A stretch of DNA of 64,000 bases from an uncultured Chloroflexales bacterium (GTDB lineage Bacteria > Chloroflexota > Chloroflexia > Chloroflexales > Chloroflexaceae), in NCBI GenBank assembly GCA_937967405.1, contig CALCJV010000029.1, forward strand, positions 62,001 through 126,000. Direction: 5' to 3'. Position 1 is the first letter of the stretch. Every line of letters starts with the position of its first letter. Positions 51,478-60,560 of this stretch are shown piece after piece. The notes under the pieces were generated by a model that saw nothing but the letters and a program-made list of their open reading frames with translations, was not told the DNA's origin and ran no database searches. A program made the position numbers and the translations under genes.

Positions 51478-54400
51478 ATGCAAACCGATTTCGATCAACA
51501 ACCTGCCGCTATGGAAGCCCTTGCTGCCCTGAGCCATCGCTACACCATTCGCGGCGTGATCGGCGTAGGGGGCATGGGCGTGGTGCTGTATGCCGAAGAT
51601 CGACTCACCCAAACGCCCGTTGCGCTCAAGAGCCTCGCACTAGAGCCAGCCATGCTTGATATGCTGACGAGCGGCGGTACAGACCTGCGGCTGGCCCTTG
51701 CCCGCGAATTTCAGTTGCTCGCCACCGCCCGCCACCCCAATATCGTCAGCATGCTAGATTATGGCTTCACGGCAGCGGGGCAGCCGTTCTTTTCGATGGA
51801 GTACCTCCCCGATAGCGTCTCGATTGTGCAGTATGTGCAAGCCCAGCCTCACGTAGACCTTTTGCCGCTGCTGTGGCAGGCCCTGCAAGCCCTGCGCTAT
51901 CTGCATCGGCGGGGTATCCTGCACTGCGATCTGAAACCTGACAACATCCTCGTGACACCTGATGGAACTGTCAAGCTGCTCGACTTTGGCTTGGCCCGCC
52001 TGCGTGAGCCATATGCCGATGGGCAACTTGTGGGCACATTGCCATATATTCCACCCGAAATTTGGGCTGGGGCAGCCCACAGCGAAGCAAGCGACCTGTA
52101 TACGCTGGCACTAATTGTGTATGAGATTCTCAATGGGGCGTATCCGTTTGAACTCGATGATGTTGAGACCCTTGCTACCGCGATTCAGACCCAACCCTTG
52201 CCTGTTGAACAGCTCCCCACCAGCCCTGCGCTCAAAACCATCTTGGCGCGGCTGTTGGCAAAATCACCCGACCAACGCTATCCGAACGTAGATGCGGTGC
52301 TACAGGCCTATGCCGAATTGACACAAACCCCACTGCCGCCCGAATCAGCACCTATCCGCGATAGCCTGCTGCAAGCCGCCCGCTTTGTCGGGCGCAAGCG
52401 CGAACTCCGCATGCTTACCGATGCCCTCACCGCAGCAAAGAACGGCACTGGCTCGGCGTGGCTCATTGGCGGTGAGTCGGGCGTAGGCAAAACGCGCCTG
52501 CTCGATGAATTGCGTGTCTATGCGCTTGTGCAGGGGATCACGGTGCTGCGGGCCCAAGCTACTACCGAGAGCGGCGTGCCGTTTCGGATTTGGCGCGAGC
52601 CACTCCGCACCCTGCTCATGGATACCCACATCACCGATTTCGAGGCAGGTATTCTGCGGGCAGTTGTGCCGGATATTGCAACCTTGCTGAAACGCCCCCT
52701 TGCAGACGTGCCTCGTGTGGCTCCCCAAGTGGCCCGCGAACGCCTCATCGCTACCATTACGGCGGTCATCCAACGCCATACCCGTCCGATCCTGCTGATC
52801 CTTGAGGATTTGCATTGGGTAGATGAAAGCATTGCCGTCATCGAGCGATTGTGCCGCACGCTGACCCGTGAGCCAATCTGTATCGTGGGCAGCTTTCGCA
52901 ACGACGAACGCCCGACCCTGCCCCAAGAACTCCCCGCCATGCAGGTCCTCACTCTTACACGGCTTGCACCCGATGAGATCAGCGAACTCACCATATCCTT
53001 TCTCGGTGTGCAGAGTGGGCAACGCCCCGACTTATTGGCCTACCTCACCGAACAGACTGAAGGGAACGTCTTTTTTCTTGTGGAAACGATGCGTGCGCTG
53101 GCAGAAGAAGCGGGCCAGCTCCAAGCCGTTGGAGCGATTGCCCTGCCCGACAACCTTGTTGCAGTTGGTATTCGCGATGTGGTGCAACGCCGCTTGGGCC
53201 GGATTGCCCCTGCCGATCAGCCGTTATTGCGGTATGCAGCCTTAATGGGGCGCACGCTTGATCTTGCCGTGCTTGCCGCGCTCGATCCGGCGATGGAGCA
53301 GGAAGCGTGGCTCGTGCGCTGCGCTGCGGTGCTTGAAGCCCAAGCGACAACGTGGCGATTTGCCCACGACAAGCTGCGCGAAGGGCTGCTTGCTGCTCTT
53401 GACCCTAGTGCGCTGCCAAACATGCATCGCGTCATTGCCCTCGCACTTGAACAGGTCCATCACCACGATCCTGACCATGCTGCCCAACTGGCCTTCCACT
53501 GGCGTGCGGCGGGCGACCTTGCCCGCGAACAACACTACGCGCTTGCGGCAGGGTTGCATTTGCTGCGGCAAGGAGCCTACCGCGAGGCTCTGCCGTTCTT
53601 GCACCGCGCCTATGCCCTGTGCGCCCAAGTCCCCCAATCCGTTTTGTGGCAGGCCCGCCTCGCACGTGCGCTGGCTGATGCAACCGTAGCGATGGGGCAG
53701 TTGACCGACAGCTTCGACTATCTCTATCAAGCCTTACATCATCTTGATGCGCCAGTGCCAGAAACCACTATCACTCCTGAGGATGCGCTGGCTCAGCCGC
53801 TCGCCCACAATTCCATGTATTATCCACCTGATAAACGGGCGGTATTGGTAGATGTGTATATGGTACTGGGCTACAACGCCTTCGAGATGTCGCACAATGT
53901 TGGGCTAGGGGTGCAGAGCATTGCTGCTGCCACGGCCTTGCAGGAGTCGTTCGGAGTCTCGTTGCAGCTTGCCGATTGTTATGCGCTACTTGCGCTCGCG
54001 TTGCAAACTGCCGCTCGCCCCACTGCTGCCGCAGAGTATGCCGCACGCGCTGCGGCCATGCTGCCGCAGTTCGCCGATGATGATCCGCGCACCTTGGCTA
54101 TACTGGCGCGGGCACTCTCGAACCTTGCTTTCTACTGGACCTTTGCAGGGGCATGGGCGGCCAGTCAGCGCGATGGCGAACGGGCGGCAATGCTGTATGA
54201 GCGTATTGGCGATCTGTTGCGCTGGCGGGCAACCACAATGAACCTTGCCGCCGCCGCCGAGTGGCAGGGCGACTTTCGGCGCGGGATGGAGCTACGCCAA
54301 CGTGAGTATGAGATTGCCCTGCGCGGTGAAGACGTGTTTGGACAGCTACGGGCACTGGCGGGGGTCGGCCAGCTGCATGCGTATCTCGGCGATGCTGAAG

Positions 54401-55008
54401 CTGCCCTAGCAGCATTTCTGCGCCGGGCCGAGCTGGCTGAGATTATCAACAATCCCTCCAGCACCCGCTACACCTACCTAAGTATGGCCTATTGGCGGCT
54501 AGGGCAACTCGACCACGTGCGAGCGACACTGCCACAAGCTATTGCTGAGCTACGCCCCACCCGCGTGCCCACCGCCCACGATATGTTCTCGATCCAGAAT
54601 ACGGCTGAAGCCCTGCTTGGGGTGTGGGAACACGATGGCACGTCGCCCGTTGCACTGGATGATGCCGCCGCCATACTCCACCTTGTTGCCGAGTATGGCC
54701 GCCGCTATCATGCTGGCACCCCCCTGATGAGTGTTCTGCTGGGGCGGTATGCATGGTTGTGTGGTGACCCCGACACGGCGTGGGCCGAGTGGCATCACGC
54801 ATTGCGCCTTGCCCACGAGCGCGGCACACGCTATGCGGCTGGGCTAGCCCTGTACGATCTGGGGCGACACACGCCGCTAGCCGAGCCGAAACGCATGGAG
54901 TATCTGCACCAAGCCCACACCTTGTTCTGCGAGATTGGGGCCGCATGGCACGCCGAGCAGGTTGTGCTTGCCCAGCGTGCGTTGCTTCCAGCACATAGGG
55001 GCGCGTAG
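51478..55008 (+). CDS. Ser/Thr kinase-AAA ATPase-TPR regulator
   Basis: 1176 aa. Kinase domain ~20-285: IGVGGMGVVLYAED, VALKSL, HCDLKPDN (about 150), DFGLAR (about 168), PPEIW. These are canonical, so it should be active. A STAND/AAA_16-like ATPase follows: GGESGVGKTRLLDEL (Walker A, about 331) and LLILEDLHWVDES (Walker B, about 440). From about 650 the rest is alpha-solenoid TPR-like. No membrane helix. Such kinase-ATPase-TPR proteins are sensory hubs of Chloroflexi and actinobacteria; the input is unknown. The next gene starts 4 bp later, suggesting a partner. Confidence 0.88.
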   Translation: MQTDFDQQPAAMEALAALSHRYTIRGVIGVGGMGVVLYAEDRLTQTPVALKSLALEPAMLDMLTSGGTDLRLALAREFQLLATARHPNIVSMLDYGFTAAGQPFFSMEYLPDSVSIVQYVQAQPHVDLLPLLWQALQALRYLHRRGILHCDLKPDNILVTPDGTVKLLDFGLARLREPYADGQLVGTLPYIPPEIWAGAAHSEASDLYTLALIVYEILNGAYPFELDDVETLATAIQTQPLPVEQLPTSPALKTILARLLAKSPDQRYPNVDAVLQAYAELTQTPLPPESAPIRDSLLQAARFVGRKRELRMLTDALTAAKNGTGSAWLIGGESGVGKTRLLDELRVYALVQGITVLRAQATTESGVPFRIWREPLRTLLMDTHITDFEAGILRAVVPDIATLLKRPLADVPRVAPQVARERLIATITAVIQRHTRPILLILEDLHWVDESIAVIERLCRTLTREPICIVGSFRNDERPTLPQELPAMQVLTLTRLAPDEISELTISFLGVQSGQRPDLLAYLTEQTEGNVFFLVETMRALAEEAGQLQAVGAIALPDNLVAVGIRDVVQRRLGRIAPADQPLLRYAALMGRTLDLAVLAALDPAMEQEAWLVRCAAVLEAQATTWRFAHDKLREGLLAALDPSALPNMHRVIALALEQVHHHDPDHAAQLAFHWRAAGDLAREQHYALAAGLHLLRQGAYREALPFLHRAYALCAQVPQSVLWQARLARALADATVAMGQLTDSFDYLYQALHHLDAPVPETTITPEDALAQPLAHNSMYYPPDKRAVLVDVYMVLGYNAFEMSHNVGLGVQSIAAATALQESFGVSLQLADCYALLALALQTAARPTAAAEYAARAAAMLPQFADDDPRTLAILARALSNLAFYWTFAGAWAASQRDGERAAMLYERIGDLLRWRATTMNLAAAAEWQGDFRRGMELRQREYEIALRGEDVFGQLRALAGVGQLHAYLGDAEAALAAFLRRAELAEIINNPSSTRYTYLSMAYWRLGQLDHVRATLPQAIAELRPTRVPTAHDMFSIQNTAEALLGVWEHDGTSPVALDDAAAILHLVAEYGRRYHAGTPLMSVLLGRYAWLCGDPDTAWAEWHHALRLAHERGTRYAAGLALYDLGRHTPLAEPKRMEYLHQAHTLFCEIGAAWHAEQVVLAQRALLPAHRGA

Positions 55009-55012
55009 TAGG

Positions 55013-55510
55013 ATGGCAAATACGCTGAAAATTATTACGGCTGATGGTGATCCCGAAGAGATTCTGCCCGCCCTACGGCGGCAATGGTATGCCAATGGGC
55101 GGATCGTCTCCTACGAGTTGCGTGACCTCTCCCAAGCTATTGTGAACCAATGGTCACAGCTTGCGATTGAGACAATCCACGCATGGAGCGCGGATAAGCC
55201 CTATCTTGCACTGCACGATCTGTCTTATCCGGGTGTAGCAATGAAAAGCGGGTGGGTGCATGCCCGCGTTGCTACGCCAGCCATCACCGATTTCGGGCAG
55301 CAAAGCCTCTTTCCTACGCCTGAAGCCGAAGCCGCCTTTCACTACCGAATTGCCATCCTCGTCTCTGCCCAACAATCCGGGCATTTTGCGGAAATGATGA
55401 TCAGCAAGCAGACGGGAGAATCGCCTGCGGTACGGTATCACCGCATCTTCCTGAGCCGTACTGCCGCCCTCAACTGGCTATTAGTAGCAGGGACACAGCC
55501 CTTGCAATAA
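55013..55510 (+). CDS. unknown protein coupled to the kinase-ATPase-TPR gene
   Basis: 165 aa from the ATG at 55013, 4 bp after the kinase stop; a longer frame from 54935 lies inside the kinase gene. It has an alternating alpha/beta pattern (KPYLALHDLSYP, RIAILVSAQQSGHFAEMM, HRIFLSRTAALNWLL), reminiscent of STAS-like or PilZ-adjacent regulator proteins of Chloroflexi, but I cannot name the family. No signal or membrane segment. Overlap-like spacing makes it a likely substrate or partner of the kinase. Confidence 0.7.
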   Translation: MANTLKIITADGDPEEILPALRRQWYANGRIVSYELRDLSQAIVNQWSQLAIETIHAWSADKPYLALHDLSYPGVAMKSGWVHARVATPAITDFGQQSLFPTPEAEAAFHYRIAILVSAQQSGHFAEMMISKQTGESPAVRYHRIFLSRTAALNWLLVAGTQPLQ

Positions 55511-55742
55511 CCAATGTTTGTGCATGCCGATCCCGCCCCTGCCCTGCACCGCCCGCCACCACTAGCTCTGTGCCCCCGCTAATTCCACACCCCGAAAAGT
55601 ACAAAGAACGCGAAGGGGGAGCACAGATGTCAGGTGCTAGGTGTCGGGTATCAGGGAAGGCTGACCACGAAGGGCGCGAAGGAGAGGCGCACGCCCTGTC
55701 TGTCTATATTGAGGCGTGCGCCCTGTGGATTGTAGGCAATGC
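55511..55742 (+). repeat. intergenic repeat block between convergent genes
   Basis: Includes GTCAGGTGCTAGGTGTCGGG (about 55628-55647) and CACGAAGGGCGCGAAGG (55666-55682), members of the two intergenic repeat types seen at 51190-51380 and 59178-59350. AAAGAACGCGAAGGGGG at 55603 is a third. No gene or clear terminator. Confidence 0.6.
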
Positions 55743-57389
55743 TTACGCTAGTGCTACAGCCTCACTCGCGTGCAGCACAAAACCTGTGTAGCCATTCGCA
55801 GCAATCTCCGCACACTTCTGGGCATACACATTGACCCCGCCTGCGTAGGGCATAAAGATACGCGGCTTGCCCGGAATGTTTGCCCCCATATACCATGAAG
55901 CGGCTTTCGGGAACAAGGTGTAGCTGGCTACCGTATTGACATGCTCTACCCACGCATCCTGCGCTGCATAGGTCGGCTCAATCGTCTGCTGCCCATGTGC
56001 ACGCAGATAGCTGATACAATCGGCGACCCAATCTACGTGCTGTTCAATCGAAACGACCATGTTACTCAGCACGGAGGGGCTGCCGGGCCCAGTGATCATA
56101 AACATATTGGGGAAACCTGCACTCATCAAGCCAAGATAGGTCCGCGGGCCGTGGTTCCATTGCTCCTTTAGGTCTAGCCCGTCACGCCCGCGAATATCAA
56201 TCTTCGCAAGTGTGCCGGTCATCGCATCAAAGCCAGTGGCAAACACGATACAATTTACTGGGTAGTCGCCTTTGCTGGTGCGAATGCTGTGCGTCGTGAT
56301 TGCTTCGAGCGGCTCTTTGCGGAGATTGATCAAGGTGACATTGGCGCGGTTGAAGGTTTCATAATAGTTTGTGTCAACACAAATGCGCTTTGTACCAATT
56401 GGGTAGGTTGTGGGCATGAGGTCTTCGGCTACCGCTGGATCATGGACAATCGCACGGATTTTAGATCGGACGAATTCGGCAGCGGTCTCATTTGCTTGCT
56501 CATTGACGAGCAGGTCGTTGAATGCTGTCAAGAAGCTCAAACCGCCCCGCTGCCAGCGGTATTCATATGCTTGCTGGAGGTCTTCAGGCGTGGCCGTTGC
56601 AGCAGGCCGGTCATTAGGATCGAAGCAAACCCCGAATAACGATTCGCGGGCTGTGCGGCGAATCTCATCGTAGCGAGCTTTGATCGCCTGCTGCTCCTCG
56701 CGGGTGAGTGGATGGTTGTGGGCGGGAATGCTGTAGTTAGGCGTGCGCTGGAATACATATAAATGCGCGGCTTGTTCGGCGATCACGGGAATGGACTGGA
56801 TCGCCGATGAGCCAGTCCCAATCACGGCGACGCGCTGGCCGGTGAAGTCTACCCCTTCGTGGGGCCAGTTGCCCGTATGATACTGTGGGCCCTGAAACTG
56901 CTCAAGGCCCTCAATGTCGGGAACTCGTGCTGTCGAGAGGCAGCCAGTAGCCATAATACAGAAGGGCGCATGGAACTGCTCCCCAGACTCGGTGTAAATT
57001 TGCCAGAGATTGTGCTGCTCATCAAAGTGGGCGGCTGTCACCCGTGTATCGAACTGAATGTCGCGGCGCAGATCAAAGCGATCCGCAACGTGGTTCAGAT
57101 AGCGCAGAATTTCTGCCTGTCCCGCATATCGCTCGGCCCACTCCCATTCTTGCTGAAGTTCTGGCGAGAAGGAGTAGGAGTACTCCATGCTCTCCACGTC
57201 GCAGCGTGCGCCGGGATAACGGTTCCAATACCATGTCCCACCTAAACCGCTCCCCGCTTCAAGGACGCGCACGCGCAGCCCGATTTGGCGTAGGCGGTAG
57301 ATTAGGTACAAGCCCGAAAAGCCAGCTCCGACAATAATCGCATCATATGGTGTTAGAGCATCCTGATGATGAGGTGTATGGACAGTCAT
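55743..57389 (-). CDS. flavin-containing Baeyer-Villiger-type monooxygenase
   Basis: 548 aa from the ATG at 57389 (AAGGAGTG upstream). FAD site DAIIVGAGFSGLYLIYRLR at the N-terminus, GGTWYWNRYPGARCDVES, the BVMO fingerprint FQGPQYHTGNWP (about 175-186), then the NADPH site VAVIGTGSSAIQ. These define type I BVMOs, which insert oxygen beside a ketone carbonyl to form an ester or lactone. Together with the upstream esterase gene it could open a ketone-degradation route. Substrate unknown. Confidence 0.92.
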   Translation of the reverse strand: MTVHTPHHQDALTPYDAIIVGAGFSGLYLIYRLRQIGLRVRVLEAGSGLGGTWYWNRYPGARCDVESMEYSYSFSPELQQEWEWAERYAGQAEILRYLNHVADRFDLRRDIQFDTRVTAAHFDEQHNLWQIYTESGEQFHAPFCIMATGCLSTARVPDIEGLEQFQGPQYHTGNWPHEGVDFTGQRVAVIGTGSSAIQSIPVIAEQAAHLYVFQRTPNYSIPAHNHPLTREEQQAIKARYDEIRRTARESLFGVCFDPNDRPAATATPEDLQQAYEYRWQRGGLSFLTAFNDLLVNEQANETAAEFVRSKIRAIVHDPAVAEDLMPTTYPIGTKRICVDTNYYETFNRANVTLINLRKEPLEAITTHSIRTSKGDYPVNCIVFATGFDAMTGTLAKIDIRGRDGLDLKEQWNHGPRTYLGLMSAGFPNMFMITGPGSPSVLSNMVVSIEQHVDWVADCISYLRAHGQQTIEPTYAAQDAWVEHVNTVASYTLFPKAASWYMGANIPGKPRIFMPYAGGVNVYAQKCAEIAANGYTGFVLHASEAVALA

Positions 57390-57562
57390 ACGAGTCACAC
57401 TCCTTGTGATGGTTAAAGGGTCATGCAATGAGGGTACACGAAGATAGGCGCAACGCCTACCGGTTGCATCCCTCTCGAACCGATTTTGTCTTGACCGTGA
57501 TAGGGCGAAATTGTGTCGAAATTGAAGCTCAGTTGGGGCTAATGCGCGTGGGTCATGGTGCG

Positions 57563-58495
57563 TTAGGCCGCGTGGGCAAAGACGTGCGTATCAATCGCAT
57601 GGGCTATATCCGTAATGGCTTGGGCGCTAGCCGGAAAGTGAACCAACGTGAAGAAGGCGTGCATTTGCCCCTCGTAGACCTTAGTCTCAATGGGCACACC
57701 CGCCGCTTTCAGGCGGGCCGCATAGGCTTCACCCTCATCCCGCAGCACATCAACTTCGGCCAGCAGCATAAACGTTGGTGGAAGCCCAGCGAGATTTGCG
57801 GCTTGCAACGGTGCAGCATCCGGCTCGCTGCGCTGCGCTACATCCGGCACGTAGTGATCCCAGAACCACATCATTCCGGCGCGACTGAGGAGGAGTTGGT
57901 TTTCGGGGTTGTGGTACGAGGGGCGGTCAAAATCGGCATCCGTGACGGGATAGACTAACACTTGCATTGCGAGCTTAGGTCCATTGCGATCCCGCGCCCG
58001 TAGCGCAGTAACGGTTGCGAGGTTGCCACCAGCACTGTCACCAGCGACAATGATTGGCAGATCGGCCCCACCGAGCTGCTCTGCGTGAGCGGCAACCCAC
58101 TCCAGTGCGGTATAGGCATCATCCACGGCCGTCGGGTAACGATGCTCAGGGGCAAGCCGGTAATCGGGCAGGATAACGGTGCAGCTAGTTTGGGTCGCCA
58201 GTTTGCGTCCTAACGTGTCATACTCATTGATTGCGCCAATCACCCAGCCCCCGCCGTGATAGTAGATAGCGATGCCACGCGGGTTGTCGGGCATAATCAC
58301 CCGCACTGCAAAGTCGCCAGTGGGGGTAGTAATGTGGTGATCTTCAACGCAGGCAACCTCAGGACCGGGGCCATACAAATCAGCCAACATTCCCCCCAGT
58401 GCACGGACTTCTGCTGGGGTGCTTTCGTGAATGGGTTTGGCTCCTGATGCAGCCATTTCAGCCAGAAATGCAGTCGTTGCAGCATCTAATGGCAT
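57563..58495 (-). CDS. HSL-family alpha/beta hydrolase (esterase)
   Basis: 310 aa, full length for the hormone-sensitive-lipase family. Oxyanion motif IYYHGGGWVIG (about 80), nucleophile elbow IIVAGDSAGGNLA (about 155), and YPVTDADF; an Asp near LLAEVDVLRDEGEAYA and a His in EGQMHAFFTL complete the triad. Start after AAGGAGGAGAAC. 173 bp upstream of the BVMO gene and probably co-transcribed from the palindromic promoter region; the esterase would hydrolyse the ester the BVMO makes. Confidence 0.92.
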   Translation of the reverse strand: MPLDAATTAFLAEMAASGAKPIHESTPAEVRALGGMLADLYGPGPEVACVEDHHITTPTGDFAVRVIMPDNPRGIAIYYHGGGWVIGAINEYDTLGRKLATQTSCTVILPDYRLAPEHRYPTAVDDAYTALEWVAAHAEQLGGADLPIIVAGDSAGGNLATVTALRARDRNGPKLAMQVLVYPVTDADFDRPSYHNPENQLLLSRAGMMWFWDHYVPDVAQRSEPDAAPLQAANLAGLPPTFMLLAEVDVLRDEGEAYAARLKAAGVPIETKVYEGQMHAFFTLVHFPASAQAITDIAHAIDTHVFAHAA

Positions 58496-58535
58496 GTTCT
58501 CCTCCTTGAGTTTTCTTTGTACTGTTTCTTGAATG

Positions 58536-58566
58536 ATACGGAATAGATATGAGATTTATTCCATAT
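58536..58566 (-). promoter_or_regulatory. 31-bp palindromic operator upstream of the esterase-BVMO pair
   Basis: Two 13-bp half-sites of consensus ATAYGGAATARAT (58536-58548, and its complement at 58554-58566) flank ATGAG; only two mismatches. It ends 41 bp before the esterase start, in AT-rich DNA. This size and symmetry are typical of TetR-family operators. No regulator gene is adjacent. Confidence 0.6.
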
Positions 58567-58625
58567 TGTTTTGTAGTCTAGGGAGATTTTGCTACGATGT
58601 CAAGGGCAAATTGGCCCGAATTTGA

Positions 58626-59096
58626 GATGTAGCCTGCGCCGCCGCGCACACTGCGTCTACCCCGCCACTGGCCACGCCCACCCCGACGGCGGGTGTGGCC
58701 GAGCCGCAGCTGACGGTAACAACGGAGCACGGCGCACCCGGCTCGGCGTTCAGCTTCACAGGCAGTGGGCTGCCGGCCAACACCAACTTCAGCGTGAGTG
58801 TGAATGGCACCGTGGTAGTGCCACAGCTCAGCAGCGACGGGGAAGGACGTTTGCGCTTCGTGCTGCAAACCACCACCCAAGCCCGCACGGGCACGTACAC
58901 GGTCATCGTGCGTGGCACAACGGCTAATGGGCTGCAAGCCGAGCTGACGCTAACGAGCCGCTACGTGCTCGATAGCGCGGCGGCGGTGGTGCAACCAGAA
59001 GCGGGCTTCCCCGCGCCAATCAACGTCCCAGAGAGCATCGCTCCGGTGGGCACGGTGCGCGTGTACCTGCCCTTCGTCGTGCGGGCGGTGGAATAG
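58626..59096 (+). pseudogene. C-terminal remnant of a secreted protein with YLP tail
   Basis: An open frame from 58626 (preceded by an in-frame stop at 58623) lacks a credible start or signal peptide. It begins with a Thr/Pro linker (STPPLATPTPTAG), continues as one Ig-like beta domain (PGSAFSFTGSGLPANTNFSV), and ends VRVYLPFVVRAVE, the tail of full-length secreted proteins in this window. A GTG at 58695 could be a start only for a cytosolic fragment. Most likely the 3' end of a deleted gene. Confidence 0.6.
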
Positions 59097-59140
59097 CATC
59101 GGCCCACACGGATAACAGGCTCGTTCGCGGGGGGACGACA

Positions 59141-59168
59141 GGGGGCGCGGCTGATTGGCCGCGCCCCC
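59141..59168 (+). terminator. GC-rich hairpin
   Basis: GGGGGCGCGGC (59141-59151), loop TGATTG, GCCGCGCCCCC (59158-59168): perfect 11-bp stem about 45 bp after the remnant's stop. No long T-tract. Confidence 0.65.
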
Positions 59169-59449
59169 CTTCGCACCTGAGACCTGACCCCCCATCCCCA
59201 TTCGTGCCCTTCGGGGTATGTGTTCCCTGCCTCGCTGCCCCTGACCCCTGTCACCTGCCCCGCCCTCCCCTTCGCGTTCTTCGCGTTCTTCGTGCCCTTC
59301 GGGGTATGTGTTCCCTGACCCCTGATACCTGACACCTGACACCTAGCACCTATCAGTGCAGACTGCCGCTTGCATTGTTTTGACCTTGAATGTATACTGG
59401 TGAACGTGTTTACTTTTGAACCATTCTGAATACCAAGAGAGGTCACACA
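59169..59449 (+). repeat. repeat-rich intergenic DNA with a 29-bp direct repeat
   Basis: A 29-bp sequence starting TTCGTGCCCTTCGGGGTATG occurs at 59201-59229 and 59289-59317 without mismatch. Around it lie CTTCGCGTTCTTCGCG units and TGACACCTGACACCTAGCACC units (59325-59352). No gene supported; the ABC-binding-protein gene follows at 59450. Confidence 0.75.
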
Positions 59450-60490
59450 ATGCTTCGGCTCACTTCCATCGGACTGTTCATGCTCCTACTGCTGGCGAGC
59501 TGTGCCAGCCCTGCCCCTGCACCGCCCGCGGCTAGCCCCGCACCGCCCGCCGCACCGCCTGCGGCTAGCCCCGCTGCGGCGACACCGGTCACAATCCGTA
59601 TGGGCTATGTTCCTGTGATTATCTTTGCGCCGATGTATGTCGCCATCGAGCGCGGTTACTTCGCTGAAGAGAACATCACCGTCGAGCTAACCCCCTTCCA
59701 AAGCACCAACGATGCGGTGGTGCAGCTTGGGGCAGGCAACTTCGAAGTGGCAATTGCGGGCGGCAATGCAGGCGTGTTTAATGCCCTGCAACGCGGGCTA
59801 GCCCTGACGGTAGTTGCGCCAATGCACCGCGAAAGCCCGCCGCTTGCTACGCCCCTGATTATCAGTGCCAAGCGCACCGATGAAATCAAGAGTGCCGCCG
59901 ACCTGCGCGGCAAGACGCTCGGCGTGAATGGCAACGGAACCGCAATTGAATATTGGTTGGCCCAAGCCCTCGCGCAAGGCGGGGTTGGGATTGACGAAGT
60001 GACGATCCAAGCAGTGCCGTTTCCGGCGATGGGGGCCGCCCTCGAAAACGGCACCCTCGATGGCGCGGTGATGTCTGAGCCGCTCGTCACGATCAACCGC
60101 GATCAGGGCATCGTTGAGATTCTCTCGGATGATTTTCTGGATGGCTTCACGGCCACCTACGTCTTTGTGAATAGCGATTGGCTCACGCAGAACGAGGATG
60201 TCACACGCCGCTTCCTGCGCGCCTACCTGCGGGCGGTGCGCGATTTGCAAGGCGACTACATGAACGCGGATATTGCCGCGATCATTGAAAAATACACGCA
60301 AGTGCCCGCCGCCGTAATTGAGCGCAGCGCGTTATCCTATTACGATGCCAGTGGTACAATACCTGTAGCAGATTTAGAGACGTTGCAGCAGTTCTTCCTT
60401 GAGCGTGGTTCGCTCGAATACACCGAGCCACTTGATCTGCAACCGTTTATCAATACAACCCTGTGGGCTGAGGTAGCAGCCGAACAGTAA
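59450..60490 (+). CDS. NitT/TauT-type ABC transporter substrate-binding lipoprotein
   Basis: 346 aa. Lipoprotein signal with lipobox LASC (Cys18), followed by an Ala/Pro-rich linker with repeated PPAASPAP units. Then a periplasmic-binding fold of the NMT1/SsuA type: IRMGYVPVIIFAPMYVAIERGYF, ADLRGKTLGVNGNGTAIEYW and DGAVMSEPLVT. It should bind a small sulfonate, pyrimidine-precursor or nitrate-like ligand on the outer face. No permease or ATPase gene is adjacent, so its transporter is elsewhere or it is an orphan receptor. Confidence 0.9.
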   Translation: MLRLTSIGLFMLLLLASCASPAPAPPAASPAPPAAPPAASPAAATPVTIRMGYVPVIIFAPMYVAIERGYFAEENITVELTPFQSTNDAVVQLGAGNFEVAIAGGNAGVFNALQRGLALTVVAPMHRESPPLATPLIISAKRTDEIKSAADLRGKTLGVNGNGTAIEYWLAQALAQGGVGIDEVTIQAVPFPAMGAALENGTLDGAVMSEPLVTINRDQGIVEILSDDFLDGFTATYVFVNSDWLTQNEDVTRRFLRAYLRAVRDLQGDYMNADIAAIIEKYTQVPAAVIERSALSYYDASGTIPVADLETLQQFFLERGSLEYTEPLDLQPFINTTLWAEVAAEQ

Positions 60491-60560
60491 CCGATGTGGG
60501 TCAAGGCTTAGCCCAATCAAACCCAATTGGGCAGCCTTGACTCCTGAAGTCGAGACCCGA

